64,000 bases of DNA, from positions 248,001 to 312,000 of the forward strand of contig JABRWF010000003.1 in the NCBI GenBank assembly GCA_018343915.1, in the 5' to 3' direction. The translations under genes were made by a program, and so were the position numbers. Below are positions 1-12,330 of the stretch, piece by piece (position 1 is the first letter of the stretch; every line of letters starts with the position of its first letter). Below the pieces are notes generated by a model. That model made no database searches, was not told the origin of the DNA, and saw only the letters and a list, made by a program, of their open reading frames with translations. The stretch is from Agroathelia rolfsii. Its lineage: Eukaryota; Basidiomycota; Agaricomycetes; Amylocorticiales; Amylocorticiaceae.

Positions 1-3000
1 AGAGGTAATTTGATTTCTTCCAACCGACATTTACGATAGAGAGCAGATCTTTCAGCAGCAGATTCTTGGATACTGTCATTCTATGGGACAATAACAAACC
101 AATTAGATATATCATCAATGGCTTGAAAAGTGAAGTCGATACCATGGTGGAGATTTCTTTGAGTGTTTGATCGAGAGCCTTCGAAGACTTTCCCATAATG
201 CTCTTTGCTTTATCAACAGCAGAATCTGCTTGGTCTCGAGCAGCCACCACTTCACCAAGACGAATTTGTAACTGTGAAATACCAGCTTCATCTTCTTGAA
301 TTTGTTTTTGGATACGTTCTCGATCAGCTTCCAGGCCGTGTTGGACTGATTCTTCAGATGCAATAGTGCTGTGGCATCTACTGAGTCGCTCTTCGATGCT
401 TTGCAGTTGCTCTTCTTCAAACGATATCCTATATTCTATCTAAGAGTCATGCAAATAGTAGAAACAATCCAGAACGTACTGATTTATGATGCGAGCAATT
501 TGTGTCTCATAACGAAGCCTCGTCTCACTTTCGGACTGGGCTAGCTTCAGCTGCCGATTTTCGTATTCGCGAATATTAGGGACGCCAATCCTATGGCAAA
601 AGTCTTCGAATACATTGTCTTCTGCTTCATTGACGATGGATGACAGTTCTTGTATCTGTCCTACTAATTTATCATAGGCTTTTTCCAGCTGTGTCCGAGT
701 CAGTACGATCACTTGTTATTATCTGTGGGAAACGAACTTTGGTAAGCTCAGACTGTGATTTCTTGATTTCTCTTTCAAGATGTTTGAGTTCATCCGCACT
801 ACCAGATAAGCGGCGCTCGGAAATGGACTGTTGTTTGTGTTATTCACTCCTCTTTGTGAATTCAAGAAACGGCTCGCCTGATCATCTCTTGCGACTACTA
901 ACGCCTGTTCCAACCTCCCTATCTCAGAAATAAGGCTTTCATCCGCTTTACCTCTTGGCTTATTTTTCTGAAGCTCCCGTAGTTGTCCCATCAGAGCGTC
1001 TCTGAGTCTGTAGAGTCCTTTTATACGAGACTTTAGAACCACTTCAAACTGAATTAGAAATAATGCCCAACCTTGAATTTCTTTTTCTTCCCACTTCTTG
1101 CCGCTACCGTGCGTACTTTTACCACCAGTCATAAGACCACTTTTATGGATAATCGTACCCTCAAGAGTAACCGCTTCAAGAGCAGTCAGCAAGTTGTACC
1201 ATATATTCCAGATATGTTACCAACCTTTAACTTCCTGGTTTTTCTCCCAGCAAACGTATCGCGCTACATCGATCGTATCGCAGACGAGAGCATTTCCGCA
1301 CGCATGATGCATGGCCCGCTCAACAACATTCTCAAATTGGATGCAATCCACCGCTAACCGAGCGCCCTTGGCAAATGATCGGAATTTGTCATTAATTGGC
1401 TTTACCTGGATTGTGTCAAGAGGAATAAAAGTAGCCTGGCCCGCTCGTTGATTGCGCAGGTACTAAATTCATGTGAGAAAAGGCCATGCTGAAGAGAAGG
1501 AATGAAAAGGCACTTCAATACAATCGATGGCCGTCTTTTCCTCGTCCACAACGATAGCGTCAATGTTGCGACCGAGAATAACTGACACGGCTGTCTCATA
1601 TTTGCGCGCAATCGGCTTGCATAAGTCGACAACACGACCACGAACACCTACAAGGGTAATTAGGATAATTGAGGTCGAAGGAAAAGTTAGGGGTACCTGG
1701 AAATATACGCTGAAGACTGGCCAGATTTTCCTTCTGCTTGACGTCCCTGTCGCTTTCATTTTTGTCCAGGCCGGCCTGCAAGATTTGACCCATGACAGAT
1801 TCCAGCTTCTCATTTGCCTCAGCCTCTAATTGACTGATAAAATATAAGATATTGGCCATTGAAGCCGCGTGAAAAGAAACTAACGTTATACGGGCTCGCT
1901 CCGATTGATGATTTTGTAGCTCCTGTTTTACATTTGCCAGTGAAGCGGATAATTCTGCGATCTTTTCCGAGAGCTCCGTGTTACGCTCTTTTTCCTTACG
2001 TCTATCATCTTGCAGAGCTTCTCTCTTCTTCTCTAGAGCAACGTGTTTCTCCCGGAGTTGATTCAGAGATCTTCCTGTCGTTTTTTCGTCTCGCGTGAGC
2101 GTTTCAAGGGATTGGCGCTCATCAACAGCTAAGAGAGCAGCCGATGCTTTCCTGAAGAATTATCAGCTATGAGCTTTACACAAAATACTGAAGTCTTACA
2201 ATTCCCGATATTCCTCGAGTGATGATTGCCCAAGTGAAAGATTTTGCTCAGCTGCTTTTCTCTGCGCTTCTGTATACATCAATTGGTTAGCCTCGAAAAG
2301 GCTCGAAAGAAAAGCGATATAACCTTGAATATTTGCAGCAGCTTTTTCTGCGCTGGCAAGTTCTCGTCTGAGATTGTCCAAAAGTTCCTGCTTCTTCTTT
2401 ACGTCTTTTTCAATTTGGGCGCTCAATTCCCGGGTTTTTTGGACTTTGCGGGTGGAATGAGTGATATGCGCCTCTGTCGACACAAGTTCGGGACGCTACA
2501 CAGAACGGTCTTATGAGCACAGAAACCATAGCACACTGACGTGAACAGATAATGTACCTTGGACTCGAGAGCCTTCTCTGCCTTTTTAATGCGTCGTTCC
2601 ACGTCCAAAACGGCATTGCGAATTTTGGCCTGCTCTGCACGTGATTTAGCGAGGTCAGATTCATGCACTTTGCGCTGCTGTCGAAGGGAAGAAAGTTTCT
2701 GGTTCTCTGATTTGATACGGGCAATGTTAGTTTCGATAGACTTTTCGATGCAGTAGAGCTTATAAACAATGCGTCGAAGTATTGCGTTATCCTGGACAAT
2801 GATGTGAGTTGAAATTCTGATCCGCTTGTAAGGAGTACATACCCTCTCCTGACAAAGCGTATTGAACCGTTCGGCTTCGCCCTTTTGCTCCTTATATTGC
2901 TTTATCTCCCCAGCGATACCACGTCTTTTAGTAAAATTGAAGGTTGCGTTTTCGGTTGCTCGATCCTGAGCTTCCTTAGCTTTCTCATACTCGGCCTTGA

Positions 3001-3660
3001 GCTCGAGTGAGCCGCTGATCTGTTCTATGAGTCCGGTAAGCTGTATAGGCGACTGAGACGCAACAGCTTCAACATCTCCTTGGAAAACAAGGAAGTTTTT
3101 AGCTTTGACAAGAACATTATGGGATATCAGGGCGGCGTTATAAGCGGCGTATGTAACGACTTTGCCGTTGAGTTTGTATTCTGAAGAGCCAGTCAAGAAA
3201 ATCCTGGGACACATAACACTCAGACCAATGTTACCTCGTCAAAGAAAAAAGAACTCACGTCCTCTGAAAGCGCCATTCCTTCCCTGTCTGGTCTAAGTAG
3301 ACGGCCATGACCCAAGCCTTGTTCGCTGTACCCTCGCCCGCATCATCGTCATTGCCATCGTCGTCACCTAAAGACGAGGGTGCATTGCTATCTTTTCCGA
3401 GCCTTCTTCCACGATATATGAGATCTCTTAGTTGGCTACTTCTTAGTTGTGCACTTTTGACACCGAGGACGAAAGAGATCGCGTCCATAAGATTGGATTT
3501 GCCGGCGCCATTTGGACCGATGACAGATGTAAAGTTGCGGAACGGACCAATGGTTTGATGGCCTCTAACCCTAGTGTTATTCAAGATCCTTTGTGACAAA
3601 TTTTCGAGTTGCTCGCCTGTAAGACTTGAAATCTGAGAGCTCGATGCGGACCAGAGGCAT
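1..3660 (-). CDS. SMC1: SMC1, cohesin ATPase subunit (3' end beyond window)
   Basis: Encodes the SMC1 subunit of cohesin, the nuclear ATPase ring that holds sister chromatids together. The start is the ATG at 3660, giving MPLVRIELSDFKSYR, the usual SMC1 N-terminus. The next exon (about 3255-3585) carries the Walker A motif GPNGAGKSN followed by FVLGVKSAQLRSSQLRDLIYRGRR, diagnostic of SMC1 rather than SMC2, 3 or 4. A long coiled coil follows (about 2200-2950), then the hinge around 1000-1700 with GVRGRVVDLCKPIARKYE and GLMTGGKS. The distal coiled coil runs to the left edge; the ABC signature, Walker B and C-terminus lie outside the window. Several introns of 50-70 nt interrupt the gene. It is divergent from the RAP1-type gene over a 241-bp shared promoter. 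Family identity is certain; exact inner exon ends were not all worked out. Confidence 0.95.
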
Positions 3661-3901
3661 TACGATAGACGACCGTGTATGCAAGAGCGCGTGAAGCGGA
3701 GAATGAATTAAACTGTGACAATCGACGCGTTCATCACGTGACCATGAGCATAGCTCTGCTTCGACTGCAATTGTAACAGGTAAGTTAGGCACTCCAAGCT
3801 GTGGCATATGGTGGAATCCAACAATATATTAACATCAGTAAAAATTGGATAGACATAATAAGACAAATATCGCCCAGGCTCGCTGTGATTGACGCACTGA
3901 A
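3661..3901. promoter_or_regulatory. Bidirectional promoter SMC1 / RAP1-type gene, with MCB-like box
   Basis: Only 241 bp separate the two divergent start codons. The stretch contains ACGCGT at 3725-3730, the MluI cell-cycle box bound by the MBF factor in yeasts, and CACGTG at 3735-3740, an E-box type site. Yeast cohesin genes are known to be controlled through MCB boxes at G1/S, so a similar role here is an inference from position and sequence only. Confidence 0.5.
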
Positions 3902-6570
3902 ATGCCGCATACGTATGTTATAATTCAGTCCCACTCCGCCACACTGGCCTACTGGGCATAGGTCGCATAAATGTCCCCATTTATTGAAACGACCTTTAAG
4001 TACATACACATCGCGGGAGGATGAACTATTAGCTCGTTTCCTCGCAGAACATCTTCCGACTAAAGAAGATGGCTTATCGGGCAAGAATATATATAGGCTT
4101 CTGGAGACTGTAAGCGTCTTTTCAAGAAAATTCCTTTTCTTATAACATCTGTGACGTCGCGCTCAAACCTACATCAGTATGATTGGGCAAATTCACATTC
4201 CTGGCAATCGTGGCGGGATCACGTTATCAAAAACGAACGAAGATTCAAACACCTCATTGCTCAGGCCAGGGAATCAAAAAGTTCTGCTGTGATTCAGAGT
4301 GAACCCGAACAACATCACTCAGTACATAGCAGTGATTATATCCAAAAGCGGAAGCCTGTTCATGATGTCGTAGGTGTAGTTGCTATCTACCGTTATCGTA
4401 CTCACTATAATCGCATCTCTACCAGGATCCTCGTAATCTGCCAAATAAACGCCTCAAAATAAATTCACAGAGTCAACTAAATTCGCGGCACAATCAACGC
4501 GTAGAACCTGAGGAAATAAACACATCACCCTCTTTGATATCCGCTAACAGGTTACCGGGAAATAATGCTACCAATCCACCGTCATTGCACGGGAATTCCT
4601 CGTAAGCGGTCCCCTGTTCTACGGACTATCTTGTTTTTTTTTTCAACTGCCTTGTTAGTAATGCGCGCCACCTAGGGCCAACCACTGGCGAAACCAATAC
4701 AGAATTGCAAACAGCTGGGTCCATTTCTAAAGCGTCCAAAACAAAAACTGCCCGCAAACAATACAATACATTATCAGAACCATCGAGATCATCTAAATTA
4801 CTAGCTGGTGCACAAGAGGCTCATACAAGGGCGTCTACTCCTACCATTTACCGTGAATCAACCGAGATACCTACCGCAGCTGATTTTCCAGAAGCTCCGC
4901 TGCCAGAAATCTTTCCTGCGAGCTCACGCAATGATGAAGCGCTCGCCATCGCCGTCCCCCGGGCCCCCTCTCAAGAACATTCGCTTCCTATCAATATCAG
5001 TCATGCACCTTATGACAATATCAAAGGTCGCGAGGCCGTTGAAGACCCATATCTCTCTGAAGGAGACGATCAAACGGACAAAATTGCCCAAGAGTTTTCT
5101 AAGCTCGCCGAACTTGTTGAAACCAGAACGAAACCCAAGGACCGTACAGCGCATCTAAACCCTGTTACCGGATCATCATCGCACAAAATGCCAACAAAAG
5201 GTGCTCGAGCCCCTCTGCAACCGATTCTTCGGCACTCCACTTCTCGCACTATAGCATCCTCCGCCCATCGGGGCGCAGCAGAATCGCCATCAATAGATTG
5301 GAGTCGCATGGCGAAGTCCACTACTGATGTTTCCAAAATCTTCGGTATTGCACCCTCTCTGAACGATCCGGTCCATTCTACTCCCGCTCGTGTTGAAAAA
5401 CAACGTGATAAGCGGCATCGAGTTTCTCTGGACCCCCTGTACTTGCGACGTGGCACTCCATCTGATCTCAGAACGAGGAATAGTGATACTCGGGACCTGT
5501 CGTCCAGGCGCTCCTATCTGCTCACAGAAGATGCTAAGGAAGAGGGCATCAGTGTCGCCGCCCACTCCCTCGTCGAAGAACTTTCTGCCCAGTACAATGT
5601 AGAGAAAGACTTAGTCATGGCACTTTTATCAAAGCACAAGTCCTTCCCCAAAGTTCATGTCAATCTTGCGGAACTACGGAGCAAAATCAATTCGTTCGTC
5701 GAAGACAGTATAATGCAACTTCTGGATGATCCAGACGGTGAAGACACGTCTCTATCGTTACCATCGCGTATTTTGCCCGCAGCAGAGTCAAGTCCGCCTC
5801 GGCATCATCCGAGAAGTTCTCATTCATCTACCAAACTATCTATATCACCCATAAGAAAAGGTTATCTAGTTAATCAGGACGAGTACCAACCTCTAGAATC
5901 TACCCGCGCCGCCAAGTTCGTCCGTCTCACACGCGCCGGGCGCGCCGAAGAGGCCATCCGTAATGAGCATCTCCATGCCAGTAACGGTGGTGCCTCGCCA
6001 CGAAAACTGCCATATGATTCCTCCGCAACCAAAAGTCGTCTTGGGATTGATAGCTTAAGTCTGCATGTCACACCTCAAATAAGATATCGGAAAGAGCGCG
6101 CCGCCCAGCATGCAAATGGAGGGCGTGAAGATTCAAGTGAATCCGGCACTTCTGCCGACGAGCTACCAATTCCCGTAGCTGAGAGGAGCAATGATGAGGC
6201 ATCGAACGAAGGATCAAGGGAAATGACGCAGGAAATGAGCGACGCAGAATGGGAAGAACAAGAAGAAAGAAGTGAACAGGCCAAGGAAGAAGTAAGAGAA
6301 GAACCGGGGGAAGAGGAAGAAGAAACCGAATCAGCTGCCGAAAACGAGATATCCCAAGATGAACCAGTTGCGAAGAGGGATACAGCCACTCAAACCGGAT
6401 CTGAGAAAGTGATAAGACACTGGCAGAAGGGCGGTGATTGGGAGACTGGGGCCTTGGAGACCATTCGGGCAGGAGATGAGGCACAAATATCTGCATTAGA
6501 AGATCAAATAGGAAGACCGGCATTCCTGAGACTCGTAAGAAAGGCTATGGAAGATAGCATACGCTCCTAA
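3902..6570 (+). CDS. RAP1-type Myb-domain protein, putative telomere-binding protein
   Basis: A predicted 812-residue protein from exons 3902-3912, 3962-4109, 4178-4369, 4426-4601 and 4659-6570; introns are 49-68 nt and the exon sum is an exact multiple of three. Near the N-terminus the spliced sequence reads TSREDELLARFLAEHLP, then LSGNKIYRLLE-like residues (here LSGKNIYRLLET), then HSWQSWRDH. That order is the signature of the RAP1 Myb domain that binds telomeric DNA or shelterin partners. The rest is low-complexity and charged, with a Glu-rich stretch near 6240-6340 and the C-terminus ending in a short helical segment. No BRCT domain lies before the Myb domain, unlike many fungal RAP1 proteins, and I cannot see a clear RAP1 C-terminal domain. 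The tiny first exon is the least certain part. It could be another nuclear protein with a RAP1-type Myb domain. Confidence 0.7.
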
Positions 6571-6678
6571 GTACTAGAATACCAAAAAGAAATCTATCTA
6601 CGTCTATGTGATCTCAAAGAAACTATATACATGTAATCTAAAAAAATTAAAAAAATACTCATCGAGGTGGACTATGAT

Positions 6679-9440
6679 CTAAACATTAATCTCGGACGCC
6701 GCAGTGCTTTTGAGGTCCTCATCATGCGCTACTGGGGTTTGCGCCTCCATATCATCATCTATCGTTCTGCTTTGCTTGGCCGCTTTTTTCGCCTTCAAAC
6801 GTGCTTTCACTTCGTTCTTGAGCTGCTTGTCATCAGCACGATTCAATTCGTGTTGCCCGATCATAGTGACGCTGGCGATGAATGCAATCGCCGTGCAAGT
6901 AACGGTCATATAAAACATGCGCCGGAAACCGGTAGTATAGCCTTGTATGATGACTGCACGTTGCTCCTCTAACCAAATTAATGTGATTAGCTACTGTAAT
7001 ACTATATATACTATTACTTACCTGTCAGTGATAGGGTTCCCTTATTGATGCTCGTAGGGTCGTTAACGATAGTCTGTACTTGCTCATCAGACAGCGACAA
7101 CGTGGCCAATGCTGCCCGGAGTGTATTGTTCACGATAGAGGCAGCGATGGCCAGTGAGAGTGTAGATCCAAAAAGACGGACAAAGTTGCGCACGCCGGTG
7201 ACAACTGCCATTTCATGGCGTGGAACGGCAGCTTGTGCAGCAATGAGAGAGCTGGGCAGTGAAGAGAACATTTGAATTCATGGTCGTAACGTTCATTTAA
7301 AATGATACACAAACGTTTGAAAAGTCTGACCGGCTCCAACAGCTGCCATGACCAGAAAACCAATGATCTTTTTGTTTGAGGTTTCTTGATCGATGGTGGT
7401 TTGTAGCCCTTGTGCCACGGTCCAGATTGCAAAGCCGCAAATGATGAATGGGCGATATTGGCCTGTGCGAGATGTGACATTTCCAGAGATGAAAACAAAT
7501 ACGGCTATTCAAGAAAGTAGGATTTGGTTTGTTTGTAAGGGGTAGAAGACCAACCGAGTATAGGCAAAACTTACGAATAACAGCAAGGAATGGCAACATA
7601 AGTAAGCTGGACTTCACTGGAGATGATCCCCGGACTAGTTGAAGAAACTGTGGGATATAATACAGCATCTATTCATATGACTCAGTACCAAGCTTGAGAG
7701 AGCGATGAGACAAGGCCTACAGAAAAGAAGGTCATTCCGCTATATTAATAATGGATCGAAATCAGTACTCCAAATGTATTCGTATCTTCAAGTTAGACAT
7801 ACTTCATTAAGGTAGCAATGTAAACTCCGCTGACGGTTTTGTTTCTAAAGATATGCACTATGACCGGTAAATACTACAGAATTACACAATGATGAAGACA
7901 TGTTGATTACCTGGGATAATCGGCAAGGCGGCAAATTTGGCTTCCCAGATCAAGAACAGACACAAGATAAATACACCAATAATCAAGGGCGCCAGCACCG
8001 GCGCAGAAGACCACGGATATGTTACGCCACCCCTAAATCATCTCAGTCACAAGCGATAAACTCAATGATGCTATAAATACCAATTAAGACCAAGCTGGTT
8101 CATATTTACCCGTTAGAAATGCTCGGGTACGCTTCATTAATATGTCAGAGCTCACAAGGATTAATACCGAGCTTGCGATAGTAAGTCCAGAGCCGGCATA
8201 ATCAATCTTCAACAACTTTTCACGAACTCCACCAGGGATGGGCTTGAATGGAACAAGGAATATGGAAGTAGTTATTGCGATTCCGGCCAGAGGTAGATTG
8301 ATCCAGAAGCACCACCGCCTATTGTATAAGCGATGATGAGAAGTCCAGAGACACATTCGAGAACATACTACATAGAAAGAGAACAATCCATTTACTCACC
8401 AGGTAGTGTACCTAAGAAACCCGATGAGATCGAACCAAATCTGAGAAAGTCAAAACTTACTCCGAGAAGACGCCTCCTAGAATTGGACCAACACCATTGG
8501 AAATAGCGATAATAGCTTCATTTATCCCTTGATATTTTCCTCGGTCTTTTAGGGAAACAACGTCGGACATACTGCGTGAAAAATTAAGTCAGAAGCATTA
8601 GCAAAATGGACGAAAGAAAGAGCTTACATGATCAAGACCATAGTGATGATAGCTAAAGAAAAAGATGAAATAACAGGCTGCGAACATAGACAAATCAACC
8701 TACCACCACCGCCAACTCCTTGAAAGGCCCGGAACACTATCAACTGACAGTACAAACACTGAATTGATATTCAATTGAATATGAGGAAGAAATTACCTGA
8801 ATCATCGTCTGAGATAGAGCGCAAGCAAGAGAAAAGAGCCAAAAGATGGCTAATGACAGAAGCAGGACTATTTTTCGCCCAAAAACGTCTGACCAACGGC
8901 CATACAATGGCGTAAAAGCCAAACTAGATACAGATCCGAAATGAGCGCATATATCTTACGATATAAATGCAGTATAATAAAAACCTGGTTAACAAATAAG
9001 CCGTCGCGACCCATGCACTCTGGTTTCCGGAATGAAGGTCTGAAGATATTTGAGGTAGCGCAGTAGCAACACTATTTAAATATAATAATACATATGAGCA
9101 GATCTGGGTCTTGGTACTAAAATGTATTTTTTTACACTGACATAGTTTGGTCAAGGAATGAACATGCCAGCGCAGTGGATAAACCAGCAAACACCCCTAA
9201 CAGTTGCTTGACGGGCAGGAAGTTTGTTTGATCTGCTAGACCATGAGGGGGTGTACGAGAACCAGAAATACCAGGCTCGGGCTCTCTTTTGGCATCTATT
9301 GGATCAGATATTTTGGGACTTGGCGTGCAGGGGACAGAGCCCGCGCCTAGTGAAGACGCAACCATCTTTGGTACGTTAGCGGTGGGACCTCCCGATTCCA
9401 GTGCCGTAGGTATCTCAGATTTTTCGTTGGGAGTGGTCAT
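6679..9440 (-). CDS. MFS transporter, DHA2 drug:H+ antiporter type (14 TM)
   Basis: A plasma- or vacuole-membrane secondary transporter. From the ATG at 9440 a hydrophilic N-terminal tail of about 70 residues is followed by LLGVFAGLSTALACSFLDQT and VATALPQISSDL, the first-helix pattern of the DHA2 family. Later exons give SAWVATAYLLT and the MFS motif A PLYGRWSDVFGRK (about 8880-8915), then CFWINLPLAGIAI near 8300, characteristic of 14-helix drug and siderophore-type carriers. A basic C-terminal tail ends at the TAG at 6679. About eight short introns break the gene. It converges tail to tail with the RAP1-type gene, only 108 bp away. Substrate cannot be told from sequence; toxin or drug efflux is the family default. 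Confidence 0.85.
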
Positions 9441-10558
9441 AACGGAGGTCGTAAGGCTTGCACAGGACAACTGGAGGACAATGGCTCTATAAGTAGAACA
9501 CCAAGGTGCAAGCTTCGTACAGCCCTCAGGCAACCAACAGGATTATCCGGGTCTTTATCTTACGAGAAACACATTGTTGTGGTACATCGTCCGCACTTCG
9601 GGGGGATGAAACCTTCATCCTTCTGGTCCGACTGGGTAGCGTTGATGCTTCCGCGCTCGGCTTCTCGGTACAGTGGCTCATTTTGAGAGTAGCCGAGTGT
9701 GCCGATTGGATATACGTAGCCTATAATGCGGCATCTCACGGCAGAAATTCTAGTTCTCCAGGAGGTCGATGCATTCCAGCGTTTCAGTACCTACATTCTA
9801 GATCGTTTGCACGACATAGGTTGCTGGAAATTCATTCCATATGAGATCAGTCCCGAGGATTTGTCGACACAACTGCTATTGCAAAAGGCTGATTAAGTTT
9901 TAGATTACTTTACTTATTGTTTCCAGCTAAAAGTTGACGTCAACTACGAGAATCACTACAAAGTCCGTCCGTGGTTTTTGTAACCTGCGTTTAGTATACG
10001 TATAATGTTTGTGATGCACGCGGTATCCCCTCTCTCGCCAGATCCATACCGGGAAGTTGAACAAATGATGGAGTGCTACCCCCATTTCTGCACCAAGTCC
10101 CGCGGACTGTGCTATGCATCGACGTATCAAGGCGGAGGGTTTCTGCCAGGCTCGGTCAGTTTCTGGCATAGAATTTGAAGTTGAATAGCATGAGACCAGT
10201 TGATATCTGGATCAGGCATCGTCATAGACATTTTTGTGAGCAAAATTTAGCCTAGATTGGGTCTGAAGCCTTGAAAAGGACCCTGCATTGTGATGTACGT
10301 CAGTCTCAATCGCTTGAAAGTGAAAGCTATACGCCGCAAAAAAGAAGATTATATGCATGCAATTGCCAGTGTCACGCTGTTGCATCCAGTGCATGGCTTG
10401 CGATTCATTCAGACGGAAGCATATCCGCGACTTGCGGCGGCGTGCAACTTGAAGTCAACAACTACAAGTCCGAGTCTCTGCATTGCCTTGCAAGTTTACC
10501 ATAACGTCACTGTCGACTGACTTTTCCAATCCAGCTGCTTTTATCAAATACAACCGCA
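9441..10558. other. Intergenic region between divergent MFS transporter and CDC73
   Basis: About 1.1 kb with the promoters of both neighbours. The open frames inside (for example 9506-9844 plus and 9927-10169 minus) have no recognisable domain and no conserved look. Apart from the palindrome at 9933-9944 I see no structured element. Confidence 0.6.
9933..9944. promoter_or_regulatory. Palindromic CRE/ATF-type site
   Basis: GTTGACGTCAAC is a perfect 12-bp palindrome around TGACGTCA, the binding site of ATF/CREB-type bZIP factors such as fungal Atf1. It lies about 490 bp before the MFS start and 615 bp before CDC73. A second half-site, AACGTCAC, lies about 55 bp before CDC73. Function is inferred. 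Confidence 0.35.
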
Positions 10559-12009
10559 ATGGCAGATCCTCTGTTGACACTAAGAGCATCTATCAAGTCT
10601 TCAACACCCATTACATATACTGATGCATCGGGAACACCGACGGCCTCCCTCGCGTCTGCAAGCCACATCGTGCTTGCACCAGGTCGATCGTTTCCAAAAT
10701 CAATTGCTACACGATTCCGCTCTTCTCCAACAGAGCAGACCTTCTGGAGGCTAGATGCTCTATATGTTGCCTGGCTGTTACGCGCCGCACCTGCAGCGGA
10801 ATACATGCGACAAGCAAGGGAGCACGGCCTGGCCGTGGGCTTCGTGAGCGTCATGGAGCGAAAAGGAGTTGTGGACTGGCTTGAGGGAAAGACTGAAAAC
10901 CACGAGAGGATTGTACCACTCGAGGGTATGACTCAGGAACTGCCATTGTCTATGTATTGCGATCTTACCCAACTTCATCTACTCTAGGCGAATCCACAAC
11001 GCCTCCTGGTTCTCCCTCAGCTCCAAAAACTAGCCTCGCAACCCCTGCGTCTTCGAAGAGGCCGGTTACAGAAACTACAACCGCGCCATCTACAAAACGG
11101 AAATACGTTCCAGATGCGGCTGACATTACAGTTGTAAAGAAGATCAGAGCAAACGAAGTGGAACTTGCAGATCGTACTAGTGTCTTGCGAGGCACAAAGA
11201 CAAACAACTTCAGCTCCATACGCCAAGCCTTCTCCGATAGGATGAAGAAATTACGGGAAGCCAGCAAAGCCGGGGTAGTAGCACCCTCAGTACCGGCAAT
11301 TGACCCTAAAATGCAGGCGCGCAAAGCCAGTATGTCCTCTCCCCATCCAAGAACAAGGTTTTTGTCATTTACATTGAATTGTCAGAACATATGTATCCTA
11401 TCATCATGATCTCATCTTCCCCAACGTCCCTTGTGACTATGCACAATGTCAAACGATTTTTGGAAGAAGCAGTGTAAGTTCTGCGCTAATTCCTACTCCG
11501 TTATACCCTACTCACTACGTGTGAAGATTCGAAGCCCCTACTGAAGCACGAGCTCGTGCTATCGCTGAAGGTAATCCTCGCGCCGAAGATATGATACCTA
11601 TATACCGCAAAAACGCTCGGTATCATGTCATTGACGGTGTGGAGGCATTATCCAAATTTGGTGCAGATGCCTGGGATCGGGTAGTTTGCGTGATGACAAC
11701 AGGACAGACCTGGCAGTTCAACAAGTATCAATGGAAAGAACCACGTGAATTGTTCCATCATGGTCAGTTTATACACTTGCCTTGTTTCTGATGTCAACTG
11801 ATTTTAGTAATAATTATCTTCCAACAGTAAAGGGGTTCTATGTCTGCTGGTCAAATGACCCCCCAAACTCCAAAATCAGAGATTGGAACGTCACTGAGCT
11901 CAAGGTCAGCGCACACCAACGTCACTTGGATAAATCCGTCGTCGCACGATTCTGGGAGAGTTTGGATGCATGGACGATGGCCAACAAGCCGTGGCTGGCG
12001 AAAAGCTGA
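10559..12009 (+). CDS. CDC73: CDC73, Paf1 complex subunit (parafibromin orthologue)
   Basis: A nuclear subunit of the Paf1 complex, which travels with RNA polymerase II and promotes histone modification and elongation. Exons 10559-10925, 10988-11329, 11386-11473, 11527-11762 and 11828-12009 sum to 405 codons. The N-terminal part starts MADPLLTLRASIKS and includes FPKSIATRFRSS and the WRLDALYVAWLL helix typical of the family. After a poorly conserved middle comes the Ras-like C-terminal domain: PIIMISSSPTSLVTMHNVKR, MIPIYRKNARYHVID, FGADAWDRVVCVMTTGQTWQ, GFYVCWSNDPPNSKIRDWNV and HLDKSVVARFWESLD. At 404 residues it is close to yeast Cdc73 (about 390) and shorter than the human protein. Ends 321 bp before the convergent ABC transporter stop. 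Confidence 0.95.
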
Positions 12010-12330
12010 AGAAACATTCTACCTGCACGTGAGACAGGCTTTCATGTTTCAATGTATGACGGAGAAACACTTCTCCACGTCAATCGGGTTTACATATCCA
12101 CCTATCTTATATATGTGCTTTCGTGTTGCTTTTTTGTGTATGACTGACAATTAATGAATGAAATAAAAACAGAGTCGATGTAAGGAGAGCTAGCGTAAAA
12201 CGAAACAAAGGAAAGCAAATACGACGGCGTGTATAATGTCCGAAATAGTAGCCAATAAGTATAAGTAAAAATGCATCGCGAGTGTTCGATAAGTCTATGC
12301 AGTGCGTGGCAGGCAATATAGTAACAGTGT
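12010..12330. other. Shared 3' region of convergent CDC73 and ABC transporter genes
   Basis: A 321-bp A/T-rich gap holding the two 3' untranslated regions. No gene or repeat is visible. Confidence 0.6.

Noticed and set aside
9506..9844. 112-codon plus-strand frame in the MFS/CDC73 gap
   Set aside because: Composition is non-protein-like, no ATG in good context, no family match.
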